A DNA stretch of 64,000 nt, taken from contig NZ_JAHLZY020000001.1 of assembly GCF_018967865.2 (NCBI RefSeq), positions 3,720,001 through 3,784,000 of the forward strand, in the 5' to 3' direction. Source of the stretch: Hymenobacter siberiensis. Its GTDB lineage: Bacteria; Bacteroidota; Bacteroidia; Cytophagales; Hymenobacteraceae. Shown piece by piece: positions 42,671-50,666 of the stretch. The notes under the pieces were generated by a model. That model had not been told where the DNA came from and did no database searches. It worked only from the letters and a program-made list of their open reading frames with translations. Both the position numbers and the translations under genes were made by a program. Positions within the stretch are counted from its first letter, which is position 1, and every line of letters starts with the position of its first letter.

Positions 42671-43597
42671 CTACGCCTTTTTGGCCTTGGCGGGCGCCGT
42701 GGTTTTGGCCTCGCGCCAGCTGTATTCGGGCTCGTAGCCCAGCTCGCGGCGGGCCTTTTCAATGGAAAGCAGGGTTTCGTGCTGGCCCAGCTTCTTGCGC
42801 ACTTCCACGCCAGGGAACACCTCGGCCATGAGGTCGGTCGAGGATTTCGACATCACGGTATCGGCGTTGGCGATGATGAAGGCGTGCATGCCGGTGGCCT
42901 GCCACTCCACGGCTTTGCGAATGGCCTGGGCACCGTCGCGGGCGTCGATGTAGGCCCACATGTTCCACTTGCGCTCCTGGGGGTCGTCGTTGTAGGCAGG
43001 GAATTTGGCGTAGTCGGCGGGCTCCATCACGTTGGAGAAGCGCAGGCCCACGAGCTTCATGTCCGGCGTCTGGTAGCAGAACTGGCGGGCCATGTCCTCC
43101 ATCAGCACCTTGGCCAAGGCGTAGGCGCTTTTGGCGCGCAGCGGGTAATCTTCGTCTACGGGCGCGTAGGGGGCCTTTTCGTCGAAGGGCTCGCCCAGCG
43201 TGGTTTCGCTGCTGGCCCAGATAACGTTGCGGATGCCCAGCCGCCGTGCCGCCTCGAACACGTTGTAGGTGCTCATGATGTTGTTCTGGAAGATGTGGGC
43301 ATCGGGGGCAATGCGCGGAGTGGGAATGGCCGCCAGATGCACCACGGCATCGAACGCCTGCGGGGCCACACCAGCGTATATGTGGTGGCCTACCGACGAG
43401 AGGGCATCCAGCGTCTGGCCAAAATCGGCGAGGTCGGCCACCATGTGGGGCACGTTTTCGCCGGCCGGCACGGTATCGACTACGAACACGTCGTAGCCGT
43501 GGGCCTGCAAATCGGCGACACAGACTTTGCCCAGCTTGCCGGTGCCACCGGTGACGAGCACGCGGGGCTTAGTGGTTTTATTATTGGGGGTTTTCAT
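42671..43597 (-). CDS. NAD-dependent epimerase/dehydratase family protein (extended SDR)
   Basis: The 308-residue protein has the cofactor motif VTGGTGKLGKV, DVVHLAAIPTPR, the Ser in WASSETTLG, and the catalytic pair YALAKVLMED. It probably acts on a nucleotide sugar or sugar acid (uronate dehydrogenase-like enzymes share RFSNV and a YALAK). A basic, Ala/Lys-rich tail (TTAPAKAKKA) is added. No sugar pathway genes are nearby, so the substrate is open. Confidence 0.85.
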   Translation of the reverse strand: MKTPNNKTTKPRVLVTGGTGKLGKVCVADLQAHGYDVFVVDTVPAGENVPHMVADLADFGQTLDALSSVGHHIYAGVAPQAFDAVVHLAAIPTPRIAPDAHIFQNNIMSTYNVFEAARRLGIRNVIWASSETTLGEPFDEKAPYAPVDEDYPLRAKSAYALAKVLMEDMARQFCYQTPDMKLVGLRFSNVMEPADYAKFPAYNDDPQERKWNMWAYIDARDGAQAIRKAVEWQATGMHAFIIANADTVMSKSSTDLMAEVFPGVEVRKKLGQHETLLSIEKARRELGYEPEYSWREAKTTAPAKAKKA

Positions 43598-43894
43598 TAG
43601 AATAGGGATAGATGGTGGGGGGCTATACGGGAGCTGGGGCGGGAATGTGGGCCGGAGCCCGTGAGAAATCTGACGCCCGGCCGCCCGGCGAAGCAGCTTC
43701 TGGCCCGACAGCTACCACCGCCCCGTGAACGTGTACGCCGCCCACGGCTACGCCCCGTACTGCCGGCCGGCCCGAAAATCACCCAGCTGCTCAGGCAGCA
43801 CCTGTATGGCATTAACGACAGCTCCGTGCAGCTTGTGAAATAGGTGCAGCAGAGTTTACCATTAAGCACTACTTGCTTTCCAGCGGTTGGAAAT

Positions 43895-44488
43895 TCATGA
43901 CAAGTATATCCACAATCCTAAGCCAAGACCCGCAATGGCAAAGAGCACCGCCAACGGCCATAGAATAATGGCTAAAAACACAACCAAGGCTTGAGTAGAA
44001 GCGGCGGCTGAAATGGCACCCCAAACAGCTAAGACGGCTAAGCCTAGACCGATACCAGCGAAAAGCAAAGCAACCCACGCTCCACTATGCCGGGGCGATA
44101 CTATACGATGTTCCGACAATGGTACTTGACGATAACGAAGTGGCTGACTCGCTTCAGGCTTTTCCGATGTACTTGATTTCTTCGCTCTATTCCAAATTAT
44201 AAAGCCACGCAGAGGAACTGCATGGCGTGATGCGGAGCGAAGGACTTCCTGCGGTGAAGTAAAGCGCCGCCCAAGTCTTCGACTTTTGATAGTTTCTACG
44301 ACCAGTGCATGACCACAGGAATCACTCACTTGCGGCCTGTAATTATCTGAATGTATTCTGGCTGTTGAGAGCGGAGGGACGCGAAACGCTGCTCGTTCAC
44401 TACTGCAGCCAGTCAATATAATCCAGCAGATTGACAACAACAATTGCCAGCGGGAATAGCAGCAAATAGGAGTAACAGGCATAATCAA
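43895..44488 (-). CDS. Hypothetical lipoprotein with two C-terminal membrane spans, lower GC than its neighbours
   Basis: The 197-residue protein has a lipobox-like end of signal (ICWIILTGCSS), a basic middle domain (RLGRRFTSPQEVL, then YRQVPLSEHRIV) and two hydrophobic helices (ALLFAGIGLGLAVLAVWG, ALVVFLAIILWPLAVLFAIAG). The base composition is visibly lower in GC than neighbouring genes, with more A/T-ending codons, which suggests recent transfer. No function is known. The 297-base gap to the left holds no gene. Confidence 0.65.
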   Translation of the reverse strand: MIMPVTPICCYSRWQLLLSICWIILTGCSSERAAFRVPPLSTARIHSDNYRPQVSDSCGHALVVETIKSRRLGRRFTSPQEVLRSASRHAVPLRGFIIWNRAKKSSTSEKPEASQPLRYRQVPLSEHRIVSPRHSGAWVALLFAGIGLGLAVLAVWGAISAAASTQALVVFLAIILWPLAVLFAIAGLGLGLWIYLS

Positions 44489-44540
44489 AAAAGCAGAATC
44501 TGAAAGGTACAGAAGTAGCTATCAAATTACTGACCTCACT

Positions 44541-44700
44541 CCCGCTGGCGCGCGTCTTTCGACGCGCTGCCTATTGGCCCCGAGCCTATTGGCCCCGAGC
44601 CTGTGGCTCGCTTCTTGAACGAACTTCGCGTAGATTATTCGACCAGCGAGCCAGAGGCTCGGAACCAGCGGGCAGCGCGTCGCAGACGCGCGCCAGCGGG
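44541..44700. repeat. Compound inverted repeat, module GCTGGCGCGCGTC
   Basis: The outer arms (44541-44571 and 44671-44700, starting CCCGCTGGCGCGCGTCT) are nearly perfect complements. Nested inside are CGAGCC-TGTGGCTCG-like arms. The same two modules form the larger hairpin at 50508-50653. Confidence 0.82.
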
Positions 44701-44703
44701 GGG

Positions 44704-44797
44704 CCGGTCCGACCGCCCCAGGCGGTCCGACCGGTTGAAGTGAGCACGATTCCGCCCTGATGATAACCGGTCAGACCGCCTAGGGCGGTCTGACCGG
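44704..44797. repeat. Pair of GC-rich palindromes
   Basis: Two hairpins of the same kind, at 44704-44734 (CCGGTCCGACCGCC / GGCGGTCCGACCGG) and 44767-44797 (CCGGTCAGACCGCC / GGCGGTCTGACCGG). The stems are 14 bp with 3-base loops and differ by one compensating base pair. They lie downstream of the MscS gene and could act as terminators without T-tracts. Confidence 0.8.
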
Positions 44798-44870
44798 GGG
44801 CACTGCTTAGCATACGCTCACGGCTGCATCAGCACTTAAAATTCGCGCTACCACCCGCCGCGCAGCCGCC

Positions 44871-47234
44871 CTAGCTCAGTAGCAAACCCTGCGCCGTGAA
44901 GCGCCGGTAAATCCCGGCCAGAATCTCGCTTTTCGTGAGCTGCTCCTGCCGGATGTTGGTGACCCAGAACAGGACTTTCAGCTCGTAGACCTGCCCGTTG
45001 ATGCTGCTGAGCAGGATTTCGGGCGGCAGGTTTTGCATGGTATAGGGGCTGGTTTTGATTTCCTCCTGGATGAGCTCGCGGGCGGTTTGCAGGTCGGTTT
45101 GCAGGTCGGTGCCGGGGGCCAGACGCAGCACCAAATCCACGCGAACGTGGTCGTTGGTGCGCGTCCAGTTGATGACGTGGTTGGAGAGCAAATCGCCGTT
45201 GGGCACGATGATTTCGGAGCCCGTCACCGACAGCAGCTTGCTGGAGCGGATGCCGATGTCCTGCACCCGGCCCGATTTACCAGCCACCTCAATGAAGTCG
45301 CCGACGTGAAAGGGCCGCTCAAAAATCAGGATAATGCCCGACACCAGGTTATTCACAATGCTTTGCAGGCCCAGCCCGATGCCCACGCTGAGCGCCCCAA
45401 ACACGATGGCAATTTTGCTGAGCGGCAGGCCCGTGGCGGCCGTGGCCAGCGCGAAGCCCACCACCACCAGCAGCAGCCGCAGCGCCACCAGCCACGAGCC
45501 CCGGTGCCGGGCCTCGGCGCTGTCGTCCTCGCCCACATCGCCAAAAAAGTAGCCGATGTACTGCTGCAATTGCGCCGAAACGAACAGGATGAAGAAAAAC
45601 AACAGAATATTGCCCAGCGTGAATACCGTGCTGCCCAGCGTGTGCGGAGCCGTGAGTACCTGCTCCAGCCCCGCGTAGAGCGTGGAATACGCGTTGAGAT
45701 TGGAGGTGAATACCAGTATCCACAGGGCCGCCGCCACGCCCGTTAGCAGGCGCAGCAGGTGCTTCTCAATCTGGGCGAAATCGAAGCTGGCGGCGCGCCC
45801 CTCGCCCGAGCGGCTGCCCAGAATCTGCAGGTGAAAGGCCTCGGTGAACAGCTCGACGAACACCGCCAGCCCGATGCCCTGCGTGAGCCCGAAAATGGCC
45901 GCCGTGCTGAACAGCTTGGCCAGGCTCAGCCGCCCAAACACGTTGCCCACCACCGCCAGCAGGTTCAACCCGATAAACAGCCACGTCACCGGAATCAGGA
46001 AGCGCAGCAGGGCCATGGTTTCGCGCAGCCGCCACAGCAGCAGCACGCCCAGCCCGGCGGCCAACACGTTCAGCACCAGCAGTCCCCAGCGCGCGCCTAG
46101 GCCAGTAGCCGCGTTGGCATTCGTAATGGTGAGCACCACCACAAACGCCACCAGCACCAGCCAGTACCGAAACAGGGGCCGCGCCCAGCTGCGGGCAAAT
46201 ACCGCCGTGAGGGCCACCAGCAGCAGTGCCTGCAGCAGCGCCAGGTATACGGGCGGCGGATGCAGCTCCAGGGCCGGAGCCAGGCTGAACACCACCACCC
46301 CGGTAGCCGCCAGCGGCCCCGGCCGCAGGTAGCGAAAATCCTCTTCCAGGTCCAGCGTGCGGACTTTCACGCGCCGATAGTTGTAGCCCACCCAGCCGTA
46401 GAACACCAGCCCGATGAGCAGCATGAACGCCCAGTTGTCCCAGTTGTTGGCGAAGTAGAAGTTGATGATTTCGCGGCGGTCGGCGGCGGCGTGGTCGGCA
46501 TCGGCATCGGCGGCCACCGGCACGGCCCGCGCTGCCCACAGCGGCGGATAGGCCGCCCGCATGGTGGTACGGCCGAAGCGGCGCATCTGGTCGCCCACCT
46601 CGTCCTGCAGCTCCAGGGTCTGAATGTAGCTGGCAGCCACCTGCGTCTGCAGCTGCCGGGTGCGGCCGAACCGCTTGGCCAGCAGCCCGCCAATGCGCTG
46701 CTGCCGCGTTTGCAGAGCCGAGTCGGCGTGGGCCAGCGCCCGGGCGGCGGCATCGGTCGCCGCTTCCCGGATGGGCGGGCGCGCCAGCCCGGCCAGCCGC
46801 CCCTGCATGCCTTCGAGGGCCTCGTGGGCCCCGCCCAGGGCCGTGCGCCACTCCGCCAGCTGCTCCTGAATATTAACGAGCATGAGCTGGCACATTTGCA
46901 GCTGCTTGATGTCGACTACCTGCCCAGTTTCCTCCACGCTGTGCCGGATGGCGTGCAGGTTTTCGTCGATATTGGGCAATTCCTCGGCCACCTCGCGCGA
47001 GTCGAACACGTTGCGCACCTGACCCGAAATGCTGCTCAGCGTGGTATAGGCCACTTCGAGGCGGTGGGCGTCGTCGTGGGTCACGGTATCGGGCGCGGCG
47101 GAATGGGCGTGGGCCGGGGCGGGCTGGGCCGATGCGCTGGCGGCCGCCAAACTGGCCAGCAGTAGCAGGGCCAGCCGGCGGAGCGAGCCGGCCAGGCCAG
47201 AACAGCTAGCTGATGGGTGATTCTGAATGGGCAT
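44871..47234 (-). CDS. Large mechanosensitive channel of the MscS/MscK type
   Basis: The 787-residue protein has a signal peptide (LALLLLASLAAASASAQ), a periplasmic helical domain with coiled-coil character (about 45-225), roughly ten to eleven membrane spans, and the MscS pore and beta domain: FGALSVGIGLGLQSIVNNLVSG, then FERPFHVGDFIEVAG, then EIIVPNGDLLSNHVINWTR. It should open on membrane tension to release solutes on hypo-osmotic shock. It is divergent from the M1 peptidase gene; the 123-base gap must hold both promoters. Confidence 0.93.
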   Translation of the reverse strand: MPIQNHPSASCSGLAGSLRRLALLLLASLAAASASAQPAPAHAHSAAPDTVTHDDAHRLEVAYTTLSSISGQVRNVFDSREVAEELPNIDENLHAIRHSVEETGQVVDIKQLQMCQLMLVNIQEQLAEWRTALGGAHEALEGMQGRLAGLARPPIREAATDAAARALAHADSALQTRQQRIGGLLAKRFGRTRQLQTQVAASYIQTLELQDEVGDQMRRFGRTTMRAAYPPLWAARAVPVAADADADHAAADRREIINFYFANNWDNWAFMLLIGLVFYGWVGYNYRRVKVRTLDLEEDFRYLRPGPLAATGVVVFSLAPALELHPPPVYLALLQALLLVALTAVFARSWARPLFRYWLVLVAFVVVLTITNANAATGLGARWGLLVLNVLAAGLGVLLLWRLRETMALLRFLIPVTWLFIGLNLLAVVGNVFGRLSLAKLFSTAAIFGLTQGIGLAVFVELFTEAFHLQILGSRSGEGRAASFDFAQIEKHLLRLLTGVAAALWILVFTSNLNAYSTLYAGLEQVLTAPHTLGSTVFTLGNILLFFFILFVSAQLQQYIGYFFGDVGEDDSAEARHRGSWLVALRLLLVVVGFALATAATGLPLSKIAIVFGALSVGIGLGLQSIVNNLVSGIILIFERPFHVGDFIEVAGKSGRVQDIGIRSSKLLSVTGSEIIVPNGDLLSNHVINWTRTNDHVRVDLVLRLAPGTDLQTDLQTARELIQEEIKTSPYTMQNLPPEILLSSINGQVYELKVLFWVTNIRQEQLTKSEILAGIYRRFTAQGLLLS

Positions 47235-47357
47235 GAGGAAACATTAGTCCGGAAAAGTACGCGCAAACCCAGCAGCCGCCTTGCATTGCATGTCGTCCCC
47301 GCAGCGTTCACGCTACATCTTTGCAACGTGCCTCTGCTCACCCCGTCTGTCTCCACA

Positions 47358-49220
47358 ATGAAATTGACCCGACTACTGCCCCTGCTGCTGCTCGCCGGCC
47401 TCGCCCGGCCCGCCGCCGCACAAACGACGCCGCTGTACCAACCCCGCGACATCAAAGCCGCCTTCGCCAAAGGCACCCGCAGCCCCGACGGCCGCCCCGG
47501 CCCCAACTACTGGCAGAACCGTGCCCGCTACGACATCACGGTGCAGGCCGCGCCCCCGGCCCGCGACATTCGCGGCCGCGAAACCATCACCTACTTCAAC
47601 AACAGCCCCGATACGCTGAAGCAAGTACTGCTGCGCCTCATCCAGAACATTCACCGTCCCGGTGTGTCGCGCGATGGCGATGCCTCGCCCGACTACCTCA
47701 CCTCCGGGCTCGTGATTGACACGTTCCGGGTGGCCGGCCAAACGCGGCCCGTTCAGGGCACCGGCACTATTACGGGCGTGCGCCTGCCCAAGGCCCTGGC
47801 CCCGCACGATTCAGTGAAATTTGCCGTGGCCTGGCATTTCCCCATTTCGGTGGAAAGCGGCCGCGAGGGCATGATTGACCCTACCACGTTCTTCCTGGCC
47901 TACTTCTACCCCCGCGTAGCCGTGTATGACGACTACGCCGGCTGGGACCGCCTGCCCTTCGTCGACAGCAAGGAGTTCTACAACGATTTCAACGACTACA
48001 CCCTGCGCGTACAGGCCCCGGCAAACTACATTGTGTGGGCCACCGGCACCCTGCAAAACCCCAAACAGGTGCTCCAACCGGCGGCGGCCAAACTCCTGGC
48101 GAAGTCGATGACCAGCGACGCGGTGCTGCACATTGCCACCGCTGCCGATTTGGCCAAGAAAAGCATCACCGCCCAGCAGCCGATGAATACCTGGGTCTGG
48201 ACCGCCAAAGACATTTCGGACGTCACCTTCGGCCTGAGCGACCATTATGTGTGGGATGCCGCCAGCGTAATCGTGGATGCCAAGGCTAAGCGCCGCGCCA
48301 GCGTACAGGCCGCCTACGCCGACTCGACGGTCGATTTCCGGCAGTCGGTGAAGAATGCGCAGTACGCGCTGGGCTGGTTCTCGAACCCCGCCAACTGGCC
48401 CGGCGTGGCCTACCCCTTCCCCAAGATGACGGCTTTCCAGGGCTTTGCCGACATGGAATACCCGATGATGGTGAACGACAGCCCGCAGAAGGACCCCAAA
48501 TTCGCGCAGTTCGTGCAGGACCACGAAATCGCGCACACCTACTTCCCCTTCTACATGGGCATCAACGAGAGCCGCTACGCTTTCATGGACGAAGGATGGG
48601 CCACTACGTTCGAGCTGCTCATCGGCCGCACCGAAAACGGCCAGGAAGCCGCCGACAAGCTCTACAAGCAGTTCCGCGTGAACCGCTGGATTCACGACGC
48701 CGCCACGGCCGAAGACCTGCCCATCATCACGCCCAGCAGCGAGCTGCGCGCCGGCTACGGCAACAATGCCTACGGCAAACCCTCGCTCAGCTATTTCGCC
48801 CTGAAAGACATGTTGGGCGATGCGCTGTTCAAGAAAGCCCTGCACGAGTACATGGACCGCTGGCACGGCAAGCACCCCATTCCGTGGGACTATTTCAACT
48901 CGATGAGCAGCGCCAGCGGCCAGGATTTGAGCTGGTTTTTCAACAACTGGTTTTTCACGAATAACTACATCGACCTGGCCGTAGCGGCCAGCGGCAGCAC
49001 CATCACCGTGCAGAATATCGGCGGCTTCGCCGTGCCTTTCGATGTGAATGTGGAATACACCGACGGCACCCGGGAAACCCTGCACCAGTCGCCCGCTGTG
49101 TGGCAGGCCAACCAGAAACAAGCCACCATCACTGTGAAGAAGCCGGTGAAAGCGGTGAAGCTGGACGGTGGCATTTTCATGGATGCGAATGAGAAGGATA
49201 ATAACTGGGCTCAGCAGTAG
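47358..49220 (+). CDS. Secreted M1-family zinc aminopeptidase-like protein
   Basis: From the ATG at 47358 the 620-residue protein has a signal peptide (LTRLLPLLLLAGLARPAAA) and an M1 gluzincin core. HEIAH gives His389, Glu390 and His393. Glu412 in DEGWATTFE is exactly 18 residues after the second His, as expected for zinc binding. The exopeptidase GxMEN motif appears as FADMEYPMM, so substrate trimming may differ. The C-terminal NNYIDLAVAASG strands form a small beta domain. A terminator at 49319 ends the transcript. Confidence 0.92.
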   Translation: MKLTRLLPLLLLAGLARPAAAQTTPLYQPRDIKAAFAKGTRSPDGRPGPNYWQNRARYDITVQAAPPARDIRGRETITYFNNSPDTLKQVLLRLIQNIHRPGVSRDGDASPDYLTSGLVIDTFRVAGQTRPVQGTGTITGVRLPKALAPHDSVKFAVAWHFPISVESGREGMIDPTTFFLAYFYPRVAVYDDYAGWDRLPFVDSKEFYNDFNDYTLRVQAPANYIVWATGTLQNPKQVLQPAAAKLLAKSMTSDAVLHIATAADLAKKSITAQQPMNTWVWTAKDISDVTFGLSDHYVWDAASVIVDAKAKRRASVQAAYADSTVDFRQSVKNAQYALGWFSNPANWPGVAYPFPKMTAFQGFADMEYPMMVNDSPQKDPKFAQFVQDHEIAHTYFPFYMGINESRYAFMDEGWATTFELLIGRTENGQEAADKLYKQFRVNRWIHDAATAEDLPIITPSSELRAGYGNNAYGKPSLSYFALKDMLGDALFKKALHEYMDRWHGKHPIPWDYFNSMSSASGQDLSWFFNNWFFTNNYIDLAVAASGSTITVQNIGGFAVPFDVNVEYTDGTRETLHQSPAVWQANQKQATITVKKPVKAVKLDGGIFMDANEKDNNWAQQ

Positions 49221-49318
49221 CCGCGAGCTATGGGCTCGCAAGCTGCCCGCTAGTGGCACATAACAATTTATTAACATTGTAAAACCAACAGCGAAATAAT
49301 CATCGTAAGTTGTGAGGC

Positions 49319-49351
49319 AAAGCCCCGCGCTGATAGTCAGCGCGGGGCTTT
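49319..49351 (+). terminator. Intrinsic terminator after the M1 peptidase
   Basis: A 15-bp perfect stem AAAGCCCCGCGCTGA / TCAGCGCGGGGCTTT with a 3-base loop. Confidence 0.88.
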
Positions 49352-49373
49352 TCATTTATTCAAACGGTAGCCT

Positions 49374-50486
49374 GTGCTTCTAATTTTTCTCTTTCTGGCC
49401 GTTTTGCTGCTCACGTACTCCAACGGGGCCAACGACAATTTCAAGGGCGTGGCCACGCTCTGGGGCAGTGGCACGCTGGCCTACCGGCCGGCGCTGGTGC
49501 TGGCCACGGTGGCCACATTCGCCGGCTCGGTGTGCTCGTATTTCTTTGCCGAGGAACTGATTAAGAACTTTTCGGGCAAGGGGCTGGTGCCCGATGAGAT
49601 TATCGGGTCGGTAGCGTTTATCCTGGCCGTCGCCCTGGCGGCGGGCGTCACGGTGCTACTGGCCACGCGCTACGGCTTCCCGGTGTCGACCACCCACGGG
49701 CTGGTGGGCGCGCTGGTGGGCGCGGGGCTAGTAGCAGTAGGGCCAGCGGTGAATTTTGCCAAGCTGGGCAGCACGTTTTTCCTGCCGCTGGTGGCCGGGC
49801 CGGTGCTGGCCGTGGGGCTGGGCAGCCTGGTGTACGTGCTGTTTCGGCAGGGCCGGCGGGCGGCGGGCATTACGGAGGAAAGCTGCGTGTGCGTGGGCGA
49901 AACCTGGGTGCCGGTAGCCAGCTCGCCCACGGCGGCCTTCACGGCGCTGCCCACCTTGCAGGGCAGCGTAGCCACCGCCGCCGAGTGCCAGAACCTCTAC
50001 CAGGGCCGGTTCCTGGGCTTCGATTTCCAGCCCCTCATCAACGGCCTGCACTACGCCAGCGCGGCGGCCATGAGCTTCGCCCGCGGCCTCAATGACACGC
50101 CCAAGCTGCTGGGTCTGCTGCTGGTGTGCAAGTTCTTCCAGATGCCGGTGAACGTGCTCATCCTGGCCGGGGCCATGGCTATCGGCGGCTGGCTGAACGC
50201 CCGCAAAGTGGCCGATACCATGAGCAAGAAAATATCGCGCCTCAACCACGGCCAGGGCTTTACCGCCAACCTGGTAACGAGTGCACTGGTGATTTTCGCC
50301 AGCAAGCTGGGCCTGCCGGTGTCTACCACCCACGTGTCGGTGGGCAGCATCTACGGCATCGGGCTGGTGAACGGCACGGCTAACTCGAAGGAAATCGCCA
50401 AAATCGGTCTGTCGTGGTTGCTCACGCTGCCCGTGGCGGCGCTGCTGAGCGCGGGGGTTTATGCAGGGATTAGGGCGTTTGGCTGA
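49374..50486 (+). CDS. pit: PiT-family inorganic phosphate transporter
   Basis: The 370-residue symporter has the two family signatures: SNGANDNFKGVATLWG at the N-terminus and SFARGLNDTPKLLGLLL in the second half, plus PVSTTHGLVGALVGAG and PVSTTHVSVGSIYG repeats. It takes up phosphate with H+ or Na+ through about ten membrane helices. The start is a GTG at 49374. The usual PhoU-like (DUF47) partner gene is not adjacent. A long hairpin repeat (50508-50653) follows and could be its terminator. Confidence 0.95.
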   Translation: MLLIFLFLAVLLLTYSNGANDNFKGVATLWGSGTLAYRPALVLATVATFAGSVCSYFFAEELIKNFSGKGLVPDEIIGSVAFILAVALAAGVTVLLATRYGFPVSTTHGLVGALVGAGLVAVGPAVNFAKLGSTFFLPLVAGPVLAVGLGSLVYVLFRQGRRAAGITEESCVCVGETWVPVASSPTAAFTALPTLQGSVATAAECQNLYQGRFLGFDFQPLINGLHYASAAAMSFARGLNDTPKLLGLLLVCKFFQMPVNVLILAGAMAIGGWLNARKVADTMSKKISRLNHGQGFTANLVTSALVIFASKLGLPVSTTHVSVGSIYGIGLVNGTANSKEIAKIGLSWLLTLPVAALLSAGVYAGIRAFG

Positions 50487-50507
50487 TAATGAATATCGGG
50501 CTGGCTG

Positions 50508-50653
50508 GCTGGCGCGCGTCTGCGACGCGTGCCGACTGGGTTCGAGCCTGTGGCTCGGGCACTGAATAATGGTTGAACGACAATTATCCTCATACTTCAA
50601 TCCCGAGCCACAGGCTCGAACCCAGTCGACACGCGTCGCAGACGCGCGCCAGC
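50508..50653. repeat. Giant hairpin with 52-base arms
   Basis: The arms 50508-50559 and 50602-50653 match in 51 of 52 positions around a 42-base loop. Each arm is made of two small palindromic modules, GCGCGTCTGCGACGCG and CGAGCCTGTGGCTCG, the same as at 44541. The right arm ends 13 bases before the start codon of the TonB-dependent receptor. Confidence 0.92.
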
Positions 50654-50666
50654 TACTATCTCAATC

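Noticed and set aside
43597..43869. 90-residue minus-strand frame upstream of the epimerase
   Set aside because: Rich in Arg, Gly and Ser, no signal or family pattern; probably intergenic.
47811..49355. 514-residue minus-strand frame under the M1 peptidase
   Set aside because: Antisense to a gene with exact zinc-site spacing; no family features.
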